Positions 11,863 through 24,407 of a stretch of DNA of 64,000 nucleotides are shown here, in pieces; position 1 is the first letter of the stretch; the number at the start of each line of letters is the position of its first letter. The stretch lies in assembly GCA_039881145.1 (NCBI GenBank), contig JAYKKI010000066.1, positions 9,749,001 through 9,813,000 on the forward strand, written 5' to 3'. Origin of the DNA: Druceiella hillmani (taxonomy: Eukaryota; Arthropoda; Insecta; Lepidoptera; Hepialidae). Both the position numbers and the translations under genes were made by a program. Below the pieces are notes generated by a model. That model worked only from the letters and a program-made list of their open reading frames with translations, made no database searches and was not told where the DNA came from.

Positions 11863-11945
11863 ACATATATGTGTGTGTGTGTGTGTGTGCATGTATGCGA
11901 GCGTGAGAGCGTGCGTGTGCGTGTGCGTGTATGTACTTGTGTGTA
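11863..11945. repeat. (GT)n-rich microsatellite, interrupted
   Basis: TGTGTGTG runs with GCGTGTGC and ATGTATG interruptions. The minus-strand frame through it is a His-Thr run without coding meaning. Confidence 0.9.
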
Positions 11946-11994
11946 TGTTCATATTTCTAACTAAACCGATTTCATTTCGTTTATATTTAATTTG

Positions 11995-12326
11995 TTGAAT
12001 ATATTTGACGTTAATTTTATAGAAATTCATTATTCACAATTAAATGAAACTACGTGATGCAGTATTATTTCAACTTTCTTTAAGTTCTTTACCACGACCT
12101 AGGTTTCGTTGTTACAACATCTTCAGGTTTATTACACCATCTTCAGGTGGGCTATTAGCAAAGATAAGATAGATTTGCTAATAGTCTGCCTGAAGATGTT
12201 GTAATACAACGAAACCTAGGTGGTGATAAAGAACTTGAAGAGAGTAGAAATAATACTACATCATTTAGTTTCATTTAATTGTGCATAATGAATTTGTACA
12301 AAATTAACGCCAAAATATATTCAATA
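11995..12326. mobile_element. Complete foldback element, copy B
   Basis: This is the most complete copy, about 330 bp. The left arm starts TTGAATATATTTGACGTTAA, continues ATTCACAATTAAATGAAACTACGTGATG, TTCTTTACCACGACCTAGG and CATCTTCAGG. The right arm is its inverted copy and ends TTAACGCCAAAATATATTCAA. The centre, GCTATTAGCAAA...TTTGCTAATAG, also pairs. Each arm carries the CTGAAGATG...CGAAACCTAGG block seen at 1600-1642. In the left arm that block is partly duplicated (CATCTTCAGG twice, 12118-12127 and 12138-12147). No open frame is present. Confidence 0.8.
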
Positions 12327-12329
12327 TTT

Positions 12330-15300
12330 CCACTTTAGTCTAATTATACGTAATGAAACTACTAGGCACATGACGGTAACTTAAATTCTTTCATTTCAGC
12401 TAATATGGTGATCTATAAAGAATTCGTCCCATTTCTCATCATTATATTGTTTATGGGATTCGTACAAAGTTAATATTAAACGGACCAAAATCTTTCGTTT
12501 TCATATAAATGTAATATTTCAGTTTAAAATTAATTGTAAATATTGTTGTTTATGCGATAGATGAAAAAGATCATTATTTTATTTTTGTGCTCTATTTCTA
12601 ATTATATAACTCTATTTCTAAGACAGGGTGTCTACCCTGTCTCTCAAGCCCAGCTGGTATTTAAATTGTCAAGTGGTGTATAATTTAGCCAGCTTGCTCT
12701 AAATTCATATTATTAATTATCATTTATAACAAATTATGTTAAATATAAACACTACGCAATTGCATAATCTTGATATTGAATAGAAATTTACATATAATGT
12801 TTGTCAATTGTAATACAAACAGTCAAACGTACCGGTATCGAGTGCTTCTAATATTGAGGGGCAGCCGGTGCAGTAATATTGTCTAAATTATTCGGAACAG
12901 AAACGTTAAAAGCAGTTGAAATATTTGGCGTGTAACGCTATATTATAAAAAAAAGTTTTTTTCCCCTAAAAAAAATAAAGCATCCTGTCGCTTTTAAATA
13001 CAAGGAAGCCAAAACGATTGCAATCTCAGATAAATGATCGTAATTATGAGCCACCTTGCGTAGCTGAACATCTCGTGGTAGAGTATATATTGTGACTCGG
13101 GGGATGTATGTATGTATTTTGTTGTCATCGACACAATATTTTCAAAGCAAACACTGGTCGCCAAGTAATTTTAATTTGTAATGAGTTTCTGTAGGTATTT
13201 AGTCCACATATAAGTTTATTTTTTTTATAAAAACGGCGAAAGAAAATTTTGTGACTTTTAAATACGATCGTATTGCAGAGTGACAATGGCCTCTAATAAA
13301 GTAAAACATTTACATTTCAGCAATGAATAGCAAAGTACTCTAAATATTAATCTCCGATAAACGTATATACGTAGCTTATTTTGTACACAATCAATTTAAA
13401 AAAATGTCATCGCCGGAATTTTTTTTTAATCTAAAATAAATACGAGAAACAATATGTTCAAAGGCAAGTAAATGTTTTAACATAAAATTGAGGCCCATTA
13501 AAAATTAATTGCTTGATTTTCACTTTAGTAAAAAGAAGTTCCATAATATTACAACTATTGGCTTTGAAAACATTACTGGAACTGTCTTGTTCTTGAATTA
13601 TTCGATTTAAATTGCATTGGAAATTTTATTTTATTTTGTTTTATGTGAAGTGATAAAGTTAAAAATGTTAAAGTGATGAAGTAAGGTTATAAGGAAGTGA
13701 ATAGAAATGAGTACTATGTAGTAGGAGTATACATGCTGAAAGAATTTTTCAAGAAACTAGTAGTTTACAAAGTATATTTTTTTGGAAATTGCTCATCGTT
13801 ATTCCTCGATGGATATGATTTAAAACGAGCAAAGTTAAAGAGATCATATTGGGATTAATCAGAAAAAAGTCTCAATATTAAAATTTATTTTATTCTTATG
13901 TCATTGGCTTTCAATCTTCATATTCAATATTTAGCATACATAGTGATTTGAAATATAAAAAACCGTTAAAATAATAACTATTTTTTTAAATCGACCAATA
14001 AAATCAATATTTCCAGTTCCACAAAAAAATTATTTGTTGTGGTATCTTGTTATGTAATAAATCAATATTTATATATATAAACTTAACAATAATATTGTAG
14101 ATTTGTAAACTAGACATATCTTTGATCTTTCATTTCTTAAAGCTAATTTTTAGGAACCCATTATTTAAGAGAGCTTTCATATGTGCTTTGAGGTTGTATC
14201 TACTACAGCTCTACGTCGATGAACACCCAATAGTACTACAAATTAGTGTCACGTATTTCTTTCGTATTTTTTATAAGAAACTTCATTTTTGTAAGAAAGT
14301 AATTGGATGGATTAAAATAATAGTTCGTCAATTGATAGCCCGACCACGTGAAGCAAGTGGATCCATCACTCATTTTAATGTTCCTAACGTAAACCTACCA
14401 TTTCCCTTGAGAGTGAGTTTTAGTAAGAAAAAAAGTTTTATCGGTAAATAAAAGTAAAATATGAAGCTATTAAATAATAATGTGAGTTTACTTCAAATAA
14501 TTCCTTCAGTCACATACATTTATTTATTGCACATCTCATTTAAAATTTGAACAGAAATATTCACTGTTATAAAAACATTTTCATTTAGTCCTTTTTATTT
14601 CCATTAACGGAATGTTTGAAATAAAAAATATTGGAGAGAAACTAAATACTACTCATGTAAGAATATAATAAAAAAAATTATGACTAAGTTTGTTTACTAT
14701 AATTTTTAATAGACATTTTCATCTACAGACTTTAAACTTGCGTATTTGATTGCCGACTCCTCCTTAATATTCTTCATTGTGCAGCTATATTGAGATATAT
14801 TTTTTTTTCAGTCTAAGTTCAAGTATCGCGGCTTGATAAAGCAAACAATTAATATATCTTTAGGACAGCATTTTTTCATGAAAATACGGGAAAGTCAAAC
14901 GCATCATTCTCTTTCGATGTACTCAGTAACACATATTAATTCAATATCGTCAAATTCTTGAGAATATGTTGAAAATAGTAAGCTTTTAAATAAATTTCTT
15001 TAAATATATCTGCTTTACAACTCCGTCAGAAGTGAAATGATTTGGAAAAAGAAGATAATTGTTCTGCATTTTATAAAAATCTCCCATATGCGAGTATGGC
15101 CTCTCGATTTTTTTATCTTGTATCTTTTCATAGCTTCTGAAGGCATAAAAAAATTATTTTATAAAGGCCCCCAAAAATTTCATTTCATCATTACCCAGTA
15201 ATTTATCAGTCAACACGAATGTAATAATTCTATTCAACAGAAATCCAGACCGTTCTAATTGGCATTATTATTAATACAAAAGACTTGAAGTGTTCAATAT

Positions 15301-15420
15301 TCAATCCACTCAAGGGAACGTATGTTTTTGTAAGCATGCTAAAGGCATCAAGGTATCAATCGCCCGCTGATTCAAAAATTCAGTCTCACCTCTAATTTGG
15401 AACATATACGCATATAAATA
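12330..15420. other. A+T-rich DNA without a supported gene
   Basis: No recognisable protein or RNA. A 109-codon frame at 14122-14451 opens with TTG, not ATG; it is rich in Phe, Leu, Ile and Lys and matches no family I know. A patch near 13050-13200 has tract ends such as GTGACTCGGGGGATGTATG that look transposon-derived, but I cannot assign it. Confidence 0.4.
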
Positions 15421-15435
15421 GTTAGTTACTTATAA

Positions 15436-15437
15436 TG

Positions 15438-15494
<57 letters not shown>

Positions 15495-15512
15495 AAAATT
15501 ATTTATAAAAAT

Positions 15513-15592
<80 letters not shown>
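15436..15592. repeat. Two (TA)n tracts separated by a 40-bp spacer
   Basis: TA runs at about 15436-15490 and 15519-15592 flank a non-repetitive AAAAAATTATTTATAAAAATT spacer. Frames through it are Tyr-Ile runs. Confidence 0.9.
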
Positions 15593-15594
<2 letters not shown>

Positions 15595-15932
15595 ATTTTT
15601 AATAAGTTACTCATATGAACATTAAATTAAATTTAAATGAAAATTTAAGCATACAACTAAATAATGATAATCCCTATAACGATTCATAATTAGTTATTAA
15701 CTGTAGAACATTCCAAATAATATTTGTAGTTTTTTACTACATTTATTTACTCCATATTAAACTTTATTTTACATCTGCCTAATTGCCAACGTCAGAATAA
15801 GTTACTAAAACTTATCTAAGGTTCGAGATTAATTTTATTTCACGTTTAATTAATTTCACGAACAAATTAAAACTGATCCGAAAACATTAGCAAACCTGCG
15901 TGGCCTGAATATTAAAACTCTTATGTAAAATG

Positions 15933-16079
15933 ATACGCTTTAGCGTCTTGTCTTTAATATGAGTATCGAATACCAAGCAGCGGGGTTCCTATTTAGGCGT
16001 GGTTGAAAAGATCATAATATATTTTAAAACGTTTTTTTGCCAGTTCCATCTTCTCTTCATTTATATGCCAACTTTTGCA
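15933..16079 (+). repeat. 147-bp direct repeat, left copy
   Basis: It opens ATACGCTTTAGCGTCTTGTC, passes through GAATACCAAGCAGCGGGGTTCC and GGCGTGGTTGAAAAGATCA, and ends CAACTTTTGCA. The copy at 16519-16665 has the same length and differs at about eight positions by eye, with 439 bp between the two. Two near-identical short terminal repeats around a short noncoding core would fit a terminal-repeat retrotransposon in miniature. However, the 5' edges differ (TG versus TT) and I see no target-site duplication. Confidence 0.75.
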
Positions 16080-16086
16080 ATAATTT

Positions 16087-16118
16087 AGTTTTACGAACTG
16101 AGCAGATTGTATCCAAAG
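16087..16118 (+). repeat. Inverted repeat, left arm
   Basis: GTTTTACGAACTGAGCAGATTGTATCC begins just after the left 147-bp repeat. Its reverse complement, with one or two mismatches, is at 17951-17981, about 1.85 kb away. I cannot tell whether the two arms bound one element or are separate fragments of a dispersed repeat. Confidence 0.65.
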
Positions 16119-16518
16119 TTTACATAATGCTTAAGTTGGTATCAAGAACGGTCAGTGTTTAAAAAAAATATTGCACACTTATTTTGTACATTGCTCTTGT
16201 AATCCACTATACGTTTTATAACGGTATTGAGAATACAGAAAATATTATTAAAGGGAAAAATATTATTAAACATTGAAAGAAAATATTATTCAACATTGAA
16301 AATGTTACCTTCAGTATCATATGGGTGGTCCTAAAATATCTCAGTTGTTGATTTTTTTCCACAATTGTTACAGTAACTATGACTGTGCATCTTTATTGAG
16401 TCAGGCATAAATTCGATAACTCTTCAAATTCGATTAAAAGTAATTTTCTGTGGATACGTCCGAATAATTTAAGAATTCGCAATTGCAAAGTCGAAGAAAG
16501 TATTTTTTTTACAAAATT

Positions 16519-16665
16519 ATACGCTTTAGCGCCTTGTCTTTAATATGAGTATCGAATACCAAGCAGCGGGGTTCCAATTTAGGCGTGGTTGAAAAGATCA
16601 CAATATATTTTAAAACGTTTTTTTGCCAGTTCCAACTTTTCTTCGTTTATACGTCAACTTTTGCA
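16519..16665 (+). repeat. 147-bp direct repeat, right copy
   Basis: Partner of 15933-16079 in the same orientation, with about 95% identity by eye. It ends at the same TTTTGCA. This higher identity, against the strong divergence of the other repeat families here, suggests a recent duplication or paired terminal repeats. Confidence 0.75.
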
Positions 16666-16699
16666 TTACCAATTAATACGTAAATAACTATAGCGTTCT

Positions 16700-17940
16700 T
16701 ATATTATATCGTTTATATTATATTATGGCGTTCTTATATTATATCTTATATTATAGCGTATCTTATCTTAATACATAAATAAATAAACATTACATCACTA
16801 TTACTACAGTAACTTGGACCTATATATATATAGTTTTCCTTATTGTTTTCTTGGCTCCACCTTTTACACTTGCTCTCAGATGCCAATATTTTTTTTACAA
16901 TTTATGGTGCATTAATAATTTTACAACAAATAACAAATGTGAAAGAAATAACGAACAAAAATTTTTTTGGAAATTTATTTTTCAACAATAGTGTTGTGCT
17001 AGCTACTTAAAAATCACTACAGTGGCTTCAAGTGAAAAGAGTTACTTAATTATTAAAATAATAATCAATATCAATAACTGACCCCAATATCAATAAATAA
17101 ACAAAAAAATTCGAGTATTTAATTTGACCCCTGCTTCCTCCATCCAAATTTTTGAGTTATAACTTTTCCGATCTGTGTGGGTTTATATGTTTTGTTACTT
17201 CTTCAAACGACTTCTGAGTAGAAAGGCTGTGACGGACGGACGGCTAAACACGTAATCAATTTTAAATTTGTTCTTTTTTCGTAGGAAGACTCCATTACGC
17301 ACCGATTTTCTATATTTATATTAGCAGAGCATGAGAATTAAGGAAGTAGTTAAACTAAATTTTATTTGATTAGCAGCTACTCCACAGAATGGGTGAACTG
17401 TATACATCAATCGCTACAAAAACTTAGATGTAGTAGGTACTTGAAATATTACAGCAAGAAAGTCTTTTTGGTAGACCTGTGTATCTGGTATATTGACTCT
17501 TTATGTGTTAGTCTGTTAACTCTTTAAATATATTTAAAAAATGTTAGTCTATCTTGGAATTGATTTCATTTCAATTTCTAAGGCTAAAATTAAATAAGAA
17601 AATATATATTAATAATATCAGTTAAGAAGTTAAAAATATACTTAGCTGTGTAAGTATTTACGAATACATATGGATAGGGAGAGAAGAGGAGAATGCCAAT
17701 TATATAGCTGTTTGTTGTTCTGTGTGACATATAGTGACAATAAACTTATTTGCGGTCATTCCTATCAGCCTATCGCATTGCGTTTATTAACTTTTAGGGT
17801 TTATGCGAACATTCCTAAGAAAGTTGAAGACATTAATTGTTGAATGTTGCAGGAGATGTTGATGTTAGATCTTAGTGTGAAACCAATATACAGTATATAT
17901 AAAAAAAATCATAATATTATAAAACGTCAGTTTATAATAT
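16700..17940. other. A+T-rich DNA; possible weak repeat F relic
   Basis: No gene is recognised. Around 17228-17285 there is GACGGACGGACGGCTAAACACG followed by a TTCTTTTTTCGTAGG-like stretch, resembling the first part of repeat F (34380 and 51300) in a decayed form. A (TA)n run of only six units occurs near 16820. Confidence 0.35.
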
Positions 17941-17950
17941 TATTCGTAAG

Positions 17951-17981
17951 TTTTGTATACAATCTGCTCAGTTCGTAAAAT
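17951..17981 (-). repeat. Inverted repeat, right arm
   Basis: TTTTGTATACAATCTGCTCAGTTCGTAAAA is the reverse complement of 16087-16118 with one or two differences. Confidence 0.65.
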
Positions 17982-18517
17982 CAAAATACAGTTAACTATC
18001 GAAAATAACAGCGAAGTCCGGCCTACTGTTGACTTTTCCCAATAAAGTTCTCTCTATTGAATATTTATATACTCATTTTTGTATAATCCGTTCCCTCTTA
18101 TTTTCTTTATGAAAGTGATTTATTTGCATTTTGAGGAACTTAAATATTTGTTTTCTTTACAGTGAACTTACAATCTATCGAGATAAGTCTTTATATTCAC
18201 GTAATCACTGGTATCCTCCATAAGATTAAATAGTTATTATTTCCAAAAATGTAGTCATTTAGTGCGTATATTTTGCAGTAAACTATCTTTAATCTTTGTT
18301 TTCATCGTGGTTCATTATGAAAATAAAATTACATTTCTAATTTAGTTTGAAAAATATTCACGAATATAATAATTGAGCATTATAAGAATTATTATCTTGT
18401 AAATTTATAAGCTGGTTATAAATACGCGTAACATTAACAGTAGAAGTATTCCTGTTGAAGATGCGTCAAAAGGTCTTTAATGAAAGGAACATTATGCCAA
18501 AATCCTATTGTAGCCCA

Positions 18518-18557
18518 GAGAGAGAGAGAGAGAGAGACCGAAAGACAAAAAAAAGAA

Positions 18558-18590
<33 letters not shown>

Positions 18591-18600
18591 TAAATATATT
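18518..18600. repeat. (GA)n followed by (TA)n microsatellite
   Basis: A GAGAGA run of about ten units is followed, after GACCGAAAGACAAAAAAAAG, by about eleven TA units. Confidence 0.9.
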
Positions 18601-18839
18601 TACATAATATAATCCCTTCCAATTGTTAGTGAATCAAAACTTTAAAAAAAAAAATTAGATTTTTGCAAAAAGTGAAATGAATATTATTTACCAAGGGTAA
18701 AAAACTTTTGGCCTGTACAATTTTTGAAATGTTTTCAAATTACTTCTTTCAAAACAAAAGGGGGTCCTCCAATTGGCCAGATCTCTTTATCCTTTATATC
18801 CTTTTTTTAACAAAATTTACAAAAGAAGAAATGAAAATT

Positions 18840-19200
18840 AGTATCGACTGTGGCCTTTTTTACCGAAATGACTATCACTGAATATCGTCTTCTGGAATTC
18901 TCTACCTAATAATCCTTAGGTTAATAATTACGTCTCAAACTTTTTTGAGATTATTTTTGATGTTTGGGTAAGTAGACATTCGATTTCGTAAAGCTTGGCT
19001 TACAACATATCGGTCATCCCTGGATTCAGTGTACCATTTTCTTCCCAGTCCTGGCCTTCTCTGTTGAAATATTTTAAAGGTTCGCTGAACAATAGAACGA
19101 CTTACAATAAACCGTTGCGTAATATAACATTGAGTCATCTTTTTAAACGAGTGACTAAATTACTAGCAGCCACTCTTACGTTTTCCATTGAAGTTTACTG
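18840..19200 (-). pseudogene. Tc1/mariner-like transposase fragment
   Basis: The 67-codon ATG frame at 18935-19138 (minus) reads like the DNA-binding half of an insect Tc1-like transposase. It has a helix-turn-helix-like segment (ITQRFIVSRSIVQRTF), the basic linker RRPGLGRK where the family has GRPRK-type text, then RDDRYVVSQALRNR, a very typical Tc1 phrase, and TYPNIKNNL. It stops at 18935. In another frame around 18843-18884 the sequence gives TIFSDSHFGKKGHSRY, resembling the region of the first catalytic aspartate (FSDESxF) with the Glu lost. The rest of the DDE domain is absent, so this is a frameshifted, truncated relic. Terminal inverted repeats were not found. Family-level assignment is strong for the N-terminal part and moderate for the SDSHF part. 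Confidence 0.7.
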
Positions 19201-19209
19201 AATTTGAAC

Positions 19210-22200
19210 ACTCCAGTAGCTATATCAATATATAATAAAACTAATTTTAATAACTTAATACCAATGTCAATATTTAAATATATTTTATTATTTATAAATA
19301 AGCAACACAATATCTACCACATAACCCTAACAAATCTTTTACTTCCATTTAATTTTTTAAAATTAATTTAAAATTCTCAAATTTGGAACGTTTTGTCTAA
19401 CCTACCAATACATTTATAAACGCAGAAAAATATTTCTGATTTTATTATTAAATTTAAATATTTATTATTTTTTTTGAGGGTACAATGGATTTGAATTAAT
19501 ATACCCATATCATAAAGAATTTCGAAGCTTAACATTGTAAAAACGGTAAGGTTTTCTAAAAATGAAGTATGGCAAATGAAAGCGGAACTTCACTTTGAAG
19601 AACCTTTTTAACGACATCTCAGATAATGGTGAACGCTCAAAATATTTTTATAATCCTTACTTGTTAATAAACGGAACCACTTTAAAGTAATAGGGAAAAC
19701 ATTCCTATATCTTAATTTATATCTTTATCTGAAGCATATATTTGCAAAATTTCATTCACCTGGGTCTGAAATTGTAAAAACTATGATTATGTAATCGATG
19801 AATAACAAAATGTATACAAAGTGACGGAATTTCAAGTACTTGAACTGTAAATGATTCACTAGAGAACTCTGAAAATCCTGAGAACAAATCTTGAAAACCA
19901 CAAATGTATGAGCAAATTTCGAATTTGTTAAATGCTTGGAACGAACACACTGTTAATGGTTGACTCCTTACATACCACAAAGGAACAATGACGCTTAAAT
20001 CAATCACCCTGACACTAATGAAGGTCCCGGTGATTTGTGACCGTTATACTCCACGTACTCGTATTTAACAATCGGTCGCCTGGAGGGAGCTACAGTAGCA
20101 TATACGCATGTAGAATTGAAAATAGTTACTTTCCAGACAATTTATCGCTCGTTTCTAAAAATCAAATTAAGATTTAAGTTATTATTAAGGTATTGGAGGA
20201 GGGCGAGAATTAATAATTTAAACAACTGTCATAAACTGTCTAATTGGAGTTTAAATTATATTTCTATGAATCAAGCCATTCAATTAAATCCATTCATAAA
20301 CTTAAATGTTCCTGAGCTGAGTCGTTAGTCAAATTCAAATTATGTCTTTTTTTTTAATTACAACTTGTATTTTTCTTTCGCCCAGAGCTAAATAAATCCA
20401 TATGATTAAAGCATCACTAAGAAATAATTATTAATTTTCTGAGAACATTGTAGTAAAAAGTGCTAAAACGCATGCAATTACGATTTTATTGTCTGTGATA
20501 TTTATACTCACACTGTCATATTGTTACTAATTTATCCTTAAATTCTAATGGAAAATTACTATCAATAGAGGATCAATCGGCAATATTGGCAGCAATTTAT
20601 ATTTTATTATGTGTGGTATTTTTTTATTATGTGGCCCAAACATTAAACTTTGTGTTTAAAGACATGCAACGTATAAATGTAACAATGATAATTATTTTGT
20701 AATTTCGAAGATTTTTATTTGTTGAATCAAATAGCTAAAAACAATAAGTAGCTTAACTGTAGAAATTCCGTCAGAATAATTTTTAACTTTCGTTCTTTCT
20801 TTACAGATCCTAACTTTTTAATTAAAACTAGCTCTTTCTATTCATTTTATTCCAATGCGCATCTCCATCATAATCATGATCCTTTTAACAGGTTTCCGAA
20901 GTAATATCGTAATTACAGGCAAATTTAGTAAGGCTTGACGCTTTCAAACTGTGTACTTGGTACTCCTGACGCTCGAATATATTCTGAAAAAATTATGCTT
21001 CGAATCAATACGTAAAATTCGATAACTGAGCTCAAGTTTACAAATATCAACGAGTACAAATGTTAGGGAACTGTCACGTAGTTTCAGTTAACAGAGCTAG
21101 AAAGCGACAGCAAACTTTATTGGCATAACATTTTTGGCAGCAAAACACTTATTGGTATATATTCCCTATTTTGTTGTAAATTCTGAAAAGCGCTTCTGCT
21201 CTTTGTAGATTTACAAGTTCAAGTTTAGAAATAAACTTGGCGATATAATAAGCAACGGCATGAGTTAACACCGCTGTACTGTATATGCGCCATGCAACAT
21301 GATTTGATTACCACTCGCCGCCAAAAATATATCAGTTGTCGTGAAGTTAGATTTCACTATTAAAATGTGAATGAAAATATTAAATCTGAACTTAAACTGT
21401 TGGCACAATGTAACTGGATAAGTTTTTCATCATGAGTAAATTTTGTTTAATTAGGTTTTCCATCTGTGTGGGGTAATTAGGTTTTCCATCTGTGACAAAC
21501 AGTGCCTTTAACATGGCCAACCAAATAAGATCATTGCTTAATAATTACAAATAAAAATATGGTGGATTCAATTTTTTTTTGCAATTATCACTAGTTCAAT
21601 AAATCCTTTATGTGATTATGAAGATTTTTTGGGAACACAAAGTTTGTACGAACGTATAAATTTGCATCTATTTATTAACATATATATTTTAAAATTGCGC
21701 TTCAAACAGATGTCGATCTACGATTAGTGCATTTTTTATATTTTCGTTAATTTATTATATAATGAACTATTCACATAGTCCTTCTTACTTCTATACGAGA
21801 ATCGTAGTCTTATCTGTCTATGGCCTGTGCCTATTTATTGAAAATATTAAATTCTACAGCGCAATTTTCCTTTCATTTACATCTGTTCTTACCTGAACTT
21901 CTTCCTCCTTACAAGCCAAATTTGGACTTTTTGTAATTAATAATTTTGGGCCATATTAAATAATTTTTTGCTTTATTAAAAAGTTTTGTCAAAATTAGAA
22001 CAATAAAATCTTTTACAATTTATCTCGAAATAAATCGATTACATTCCTTGGCTGCAGTTGAAAATTTTTTTTTGTATTTAAGTGAATTATCGTTATCCAA
22101 ATCTAATTGATTTCCTTCTAGAAACTTCATTATTAAAAGAATTAGCGTTTTTTTGACGAATTTATTCTTAAGAAGAAGAAAAATTAATTTTCCAATTACA

Positions 22201-22440
22201 ATGCCAGCTCATAAATAAATTTTGTATTTTATTTTTAAATGATTGCGTTTTGTAGATAAATTCATAGTTTAAAATTTCAAAATAAAATCTGAAACTAATT
22301 TAAAACTTTTAAGTTTTGGTGAGCCAATAACAACAAAAAACAAATTACAATACCTTTAGACATACCTAGGGTAATTTTTGTATGACGTACGCCTGCTTGT
22401 GGCGTCTTTGTTTATTCTGTAAATTACAATTAAAATATAT
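19210..22440. other. A+T-rich DNA without a supported gene
   Basis: Nothing recognisable as coding. A patch at 20010-20110 (GGTCCCGGTGATTTGTGACC, CAATCGGTCGCCTGGAGGGA) is richer in G+C and may be a transposon edge. TAATTAGGTTTTCCATCTGTG is duplicated in tandem at 21448 and 21474 (26-bp period). Confidence 0.4.
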
Positions 22441-22445
22441 GTCCA

Positions 22446-22806
22446 CAATTAAATGAAACTACTTGATGTAGTATTATTTCCACTTAATTTAAATTTTTTA
22501 TCACAACCTAGGTTTCGCTGTATTACAACATATGCAGGTGGGCTATTAGGTTTTAAATTGCATCTTTACTTTTTTTTATTAATATTTTTCTTTTTATTGA
22601 TAATAAATTTATTAAAGTTTTCATTCCTTATAAACAAAACGCCATAAATTCACCAATATTTGTTACAATCAAAATAAAACTACGTGATTTATTATTATTT
22701 CTATTTTATTTAAGTTCTTTACCACGATCTAGGTTTCGTTGTATTACATTTTTAGAGGTTGTTAAAATAATGAATTTCTTCAAAATTAACGCCAAATATA
22801 TTCAAT
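22446..22806. mobile_element. Foldback element, rearranged copy C
   Basis: An arm in minus orientation (CACAATTAAATGAAACTACTTGATG to GCAGGTGGGCTATTAG, 22446-22550) is followed by ~120 bp of unrelated T-rich DNA. A second arm, also in minus orientation, lies at 22672-22765 (AAACTACGTGATTTATTATT, TTCTTTACCACGATCTAGGTTTCG). The element closes with a plus-orientation end, AATTAACGCCAAATATATTCAAT. The copy has been rearranged or two insertions overlap. The hammerhead-like block is mutated (CCTGCATATG in place of CCTGAAGATG). Confidence 0.65.
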
Positions 22807-22809
22807 ATT

Positions 22810-24400
22810 TTTTTTGTTAAATATATCTTTCATTTCTATAACCCCTTTTAACTACCATATTCTGTGAGTAACCAAATCACATATAAAACAAACAATATAA
22901 TATCTGAAAATAATTCCGTGTGTTTGGTAAAATATTATTGTAACTAAATATAATTGAGTTGGTGAAATTCTTATAACTAATCTTCTAAAGAACATATGTT
23001 AAAATGACTACCAAAAACAATTACAGTATAGATTTAATTTCCACCGGTATACATATTTTCACTTCATCGCAAAAATTACCGCCTTTCTTCTGAGGATAAT
23101 GAAAATTAATACGAAAGGTAACCTTTAATGTTATTGCTTTTGAATGAGCGCGACCGTCTATTAATTTATATCAAAAATATCTTGGTGGGTTTAAATAAAA
23201 TAATGGCAATATCTTTGAAACTGTCAAAAAGAACACAGATAATATTATAAGCAAGATGCATTTAATAAAAAATAAGTATGTACTATTAGGATATAACCGA
23301 ATTTGGAACTTTTTCGCTGTAATACAATTTTTGAAATATTTGTCCCTTTTTTCCTAACTTACATTGGATTAAAATCTTATATTGTAAATTCACTTTAATC
23401 TGCTACTTCGAAATTGTGAAACAATTTCTTTCAAATATGTTTAAGTAAGCAATTGTTTACGACATAAACTTATCATCGTACTGCAAAAGCGGGCTGCAAA
23501 ACAAAAAAATCGTAAAATTGTTTCGATTTTGTCTTATATTTTCATCTGATTTTCTGTTTCTTTGCTTTGCTTTAATTAATACGTGGAGAAATCATTTTAA
23601 TAAGATTATTTCTCATATTCTTCCTTAACCAAAATTATTATATTTACAAATAGCGTTGTTTTTTTCTTAAGTAAAGGCACTGCAGTACTTTTTATTTGAC
23701 TATTTCCTTATTTTTTAATGATTTGTGATGTAAATTACATGCTAATAGAATGTAATTTACCTTTACAATATTGCTAATTATGAGATAAAATGTAACTTTT
23801 TCAATTTTTATACCGTGTACGTCTAGGAAAATATCCAAAGATTAATATGCTCTCGACGAATGACTTCTGAAGATATTTTCAAATTCACTTACTAAACTCT
23901 AATTAAATTATTATAAGTTTTTGGATAAATAATGTGCATACATTATTAGAAATTTATACATACAATGTTAGGAATAATGATAATATATTATTAGGAATTT
24001 ATAAATACCTACAATATTATCTATGTAAATTTGGAATGAAAGACATTCTTTCATTTTCGTGAACACACATATTTTTCAAGTTGTAACGTTCAGTATAAAT
24101 GGGTTATAAATTAATTAAATTACAAGTTTAACATTGGAATTTATTTCATATACAGTTAGTCAAGAACTTTATCTTGTTTAATATGTTTTGCACTAAAAAA
24201 ACTAGAAATTTATAACCATAATTATATTATGTTTTGATCCACTGAGTATGTTATTAAATATTATGGAATTATTTCATTCCAAATTATGCGGAATTCTGCT
24301 TGATCATTAATTTGGAATGGCTCTTTTCTAAATAGTTTAGGTTTTTTAAGATTTGCTTCGTTGTTAAAAGTTGGATCATTCTACAAAATACTTTCCAATT
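22810..24400. other. A+T-rich DNA with one 31-bp hairpin
   Basis: No gene is recognised. GTAAATTACAT (23730-23740) and ATGTAATTTAC (23750-23760) form an 11-bp perfect stem with a 9-nt loop. Confidence 0.45.
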
Positions 24401-24407
24401 TGTATGC

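Noticed and set aside
14122..14451. 109-codon frame
   Set aside because: It opens with TTG rather than ATG, has an A/T-driven residue mix and matches no family I know.
19756..20007. 83-codon minus frame
   Set aside because: Looks slightly protein-like (Cys, Ser and Phe-rich), but there is no known domain and no support on either flank.
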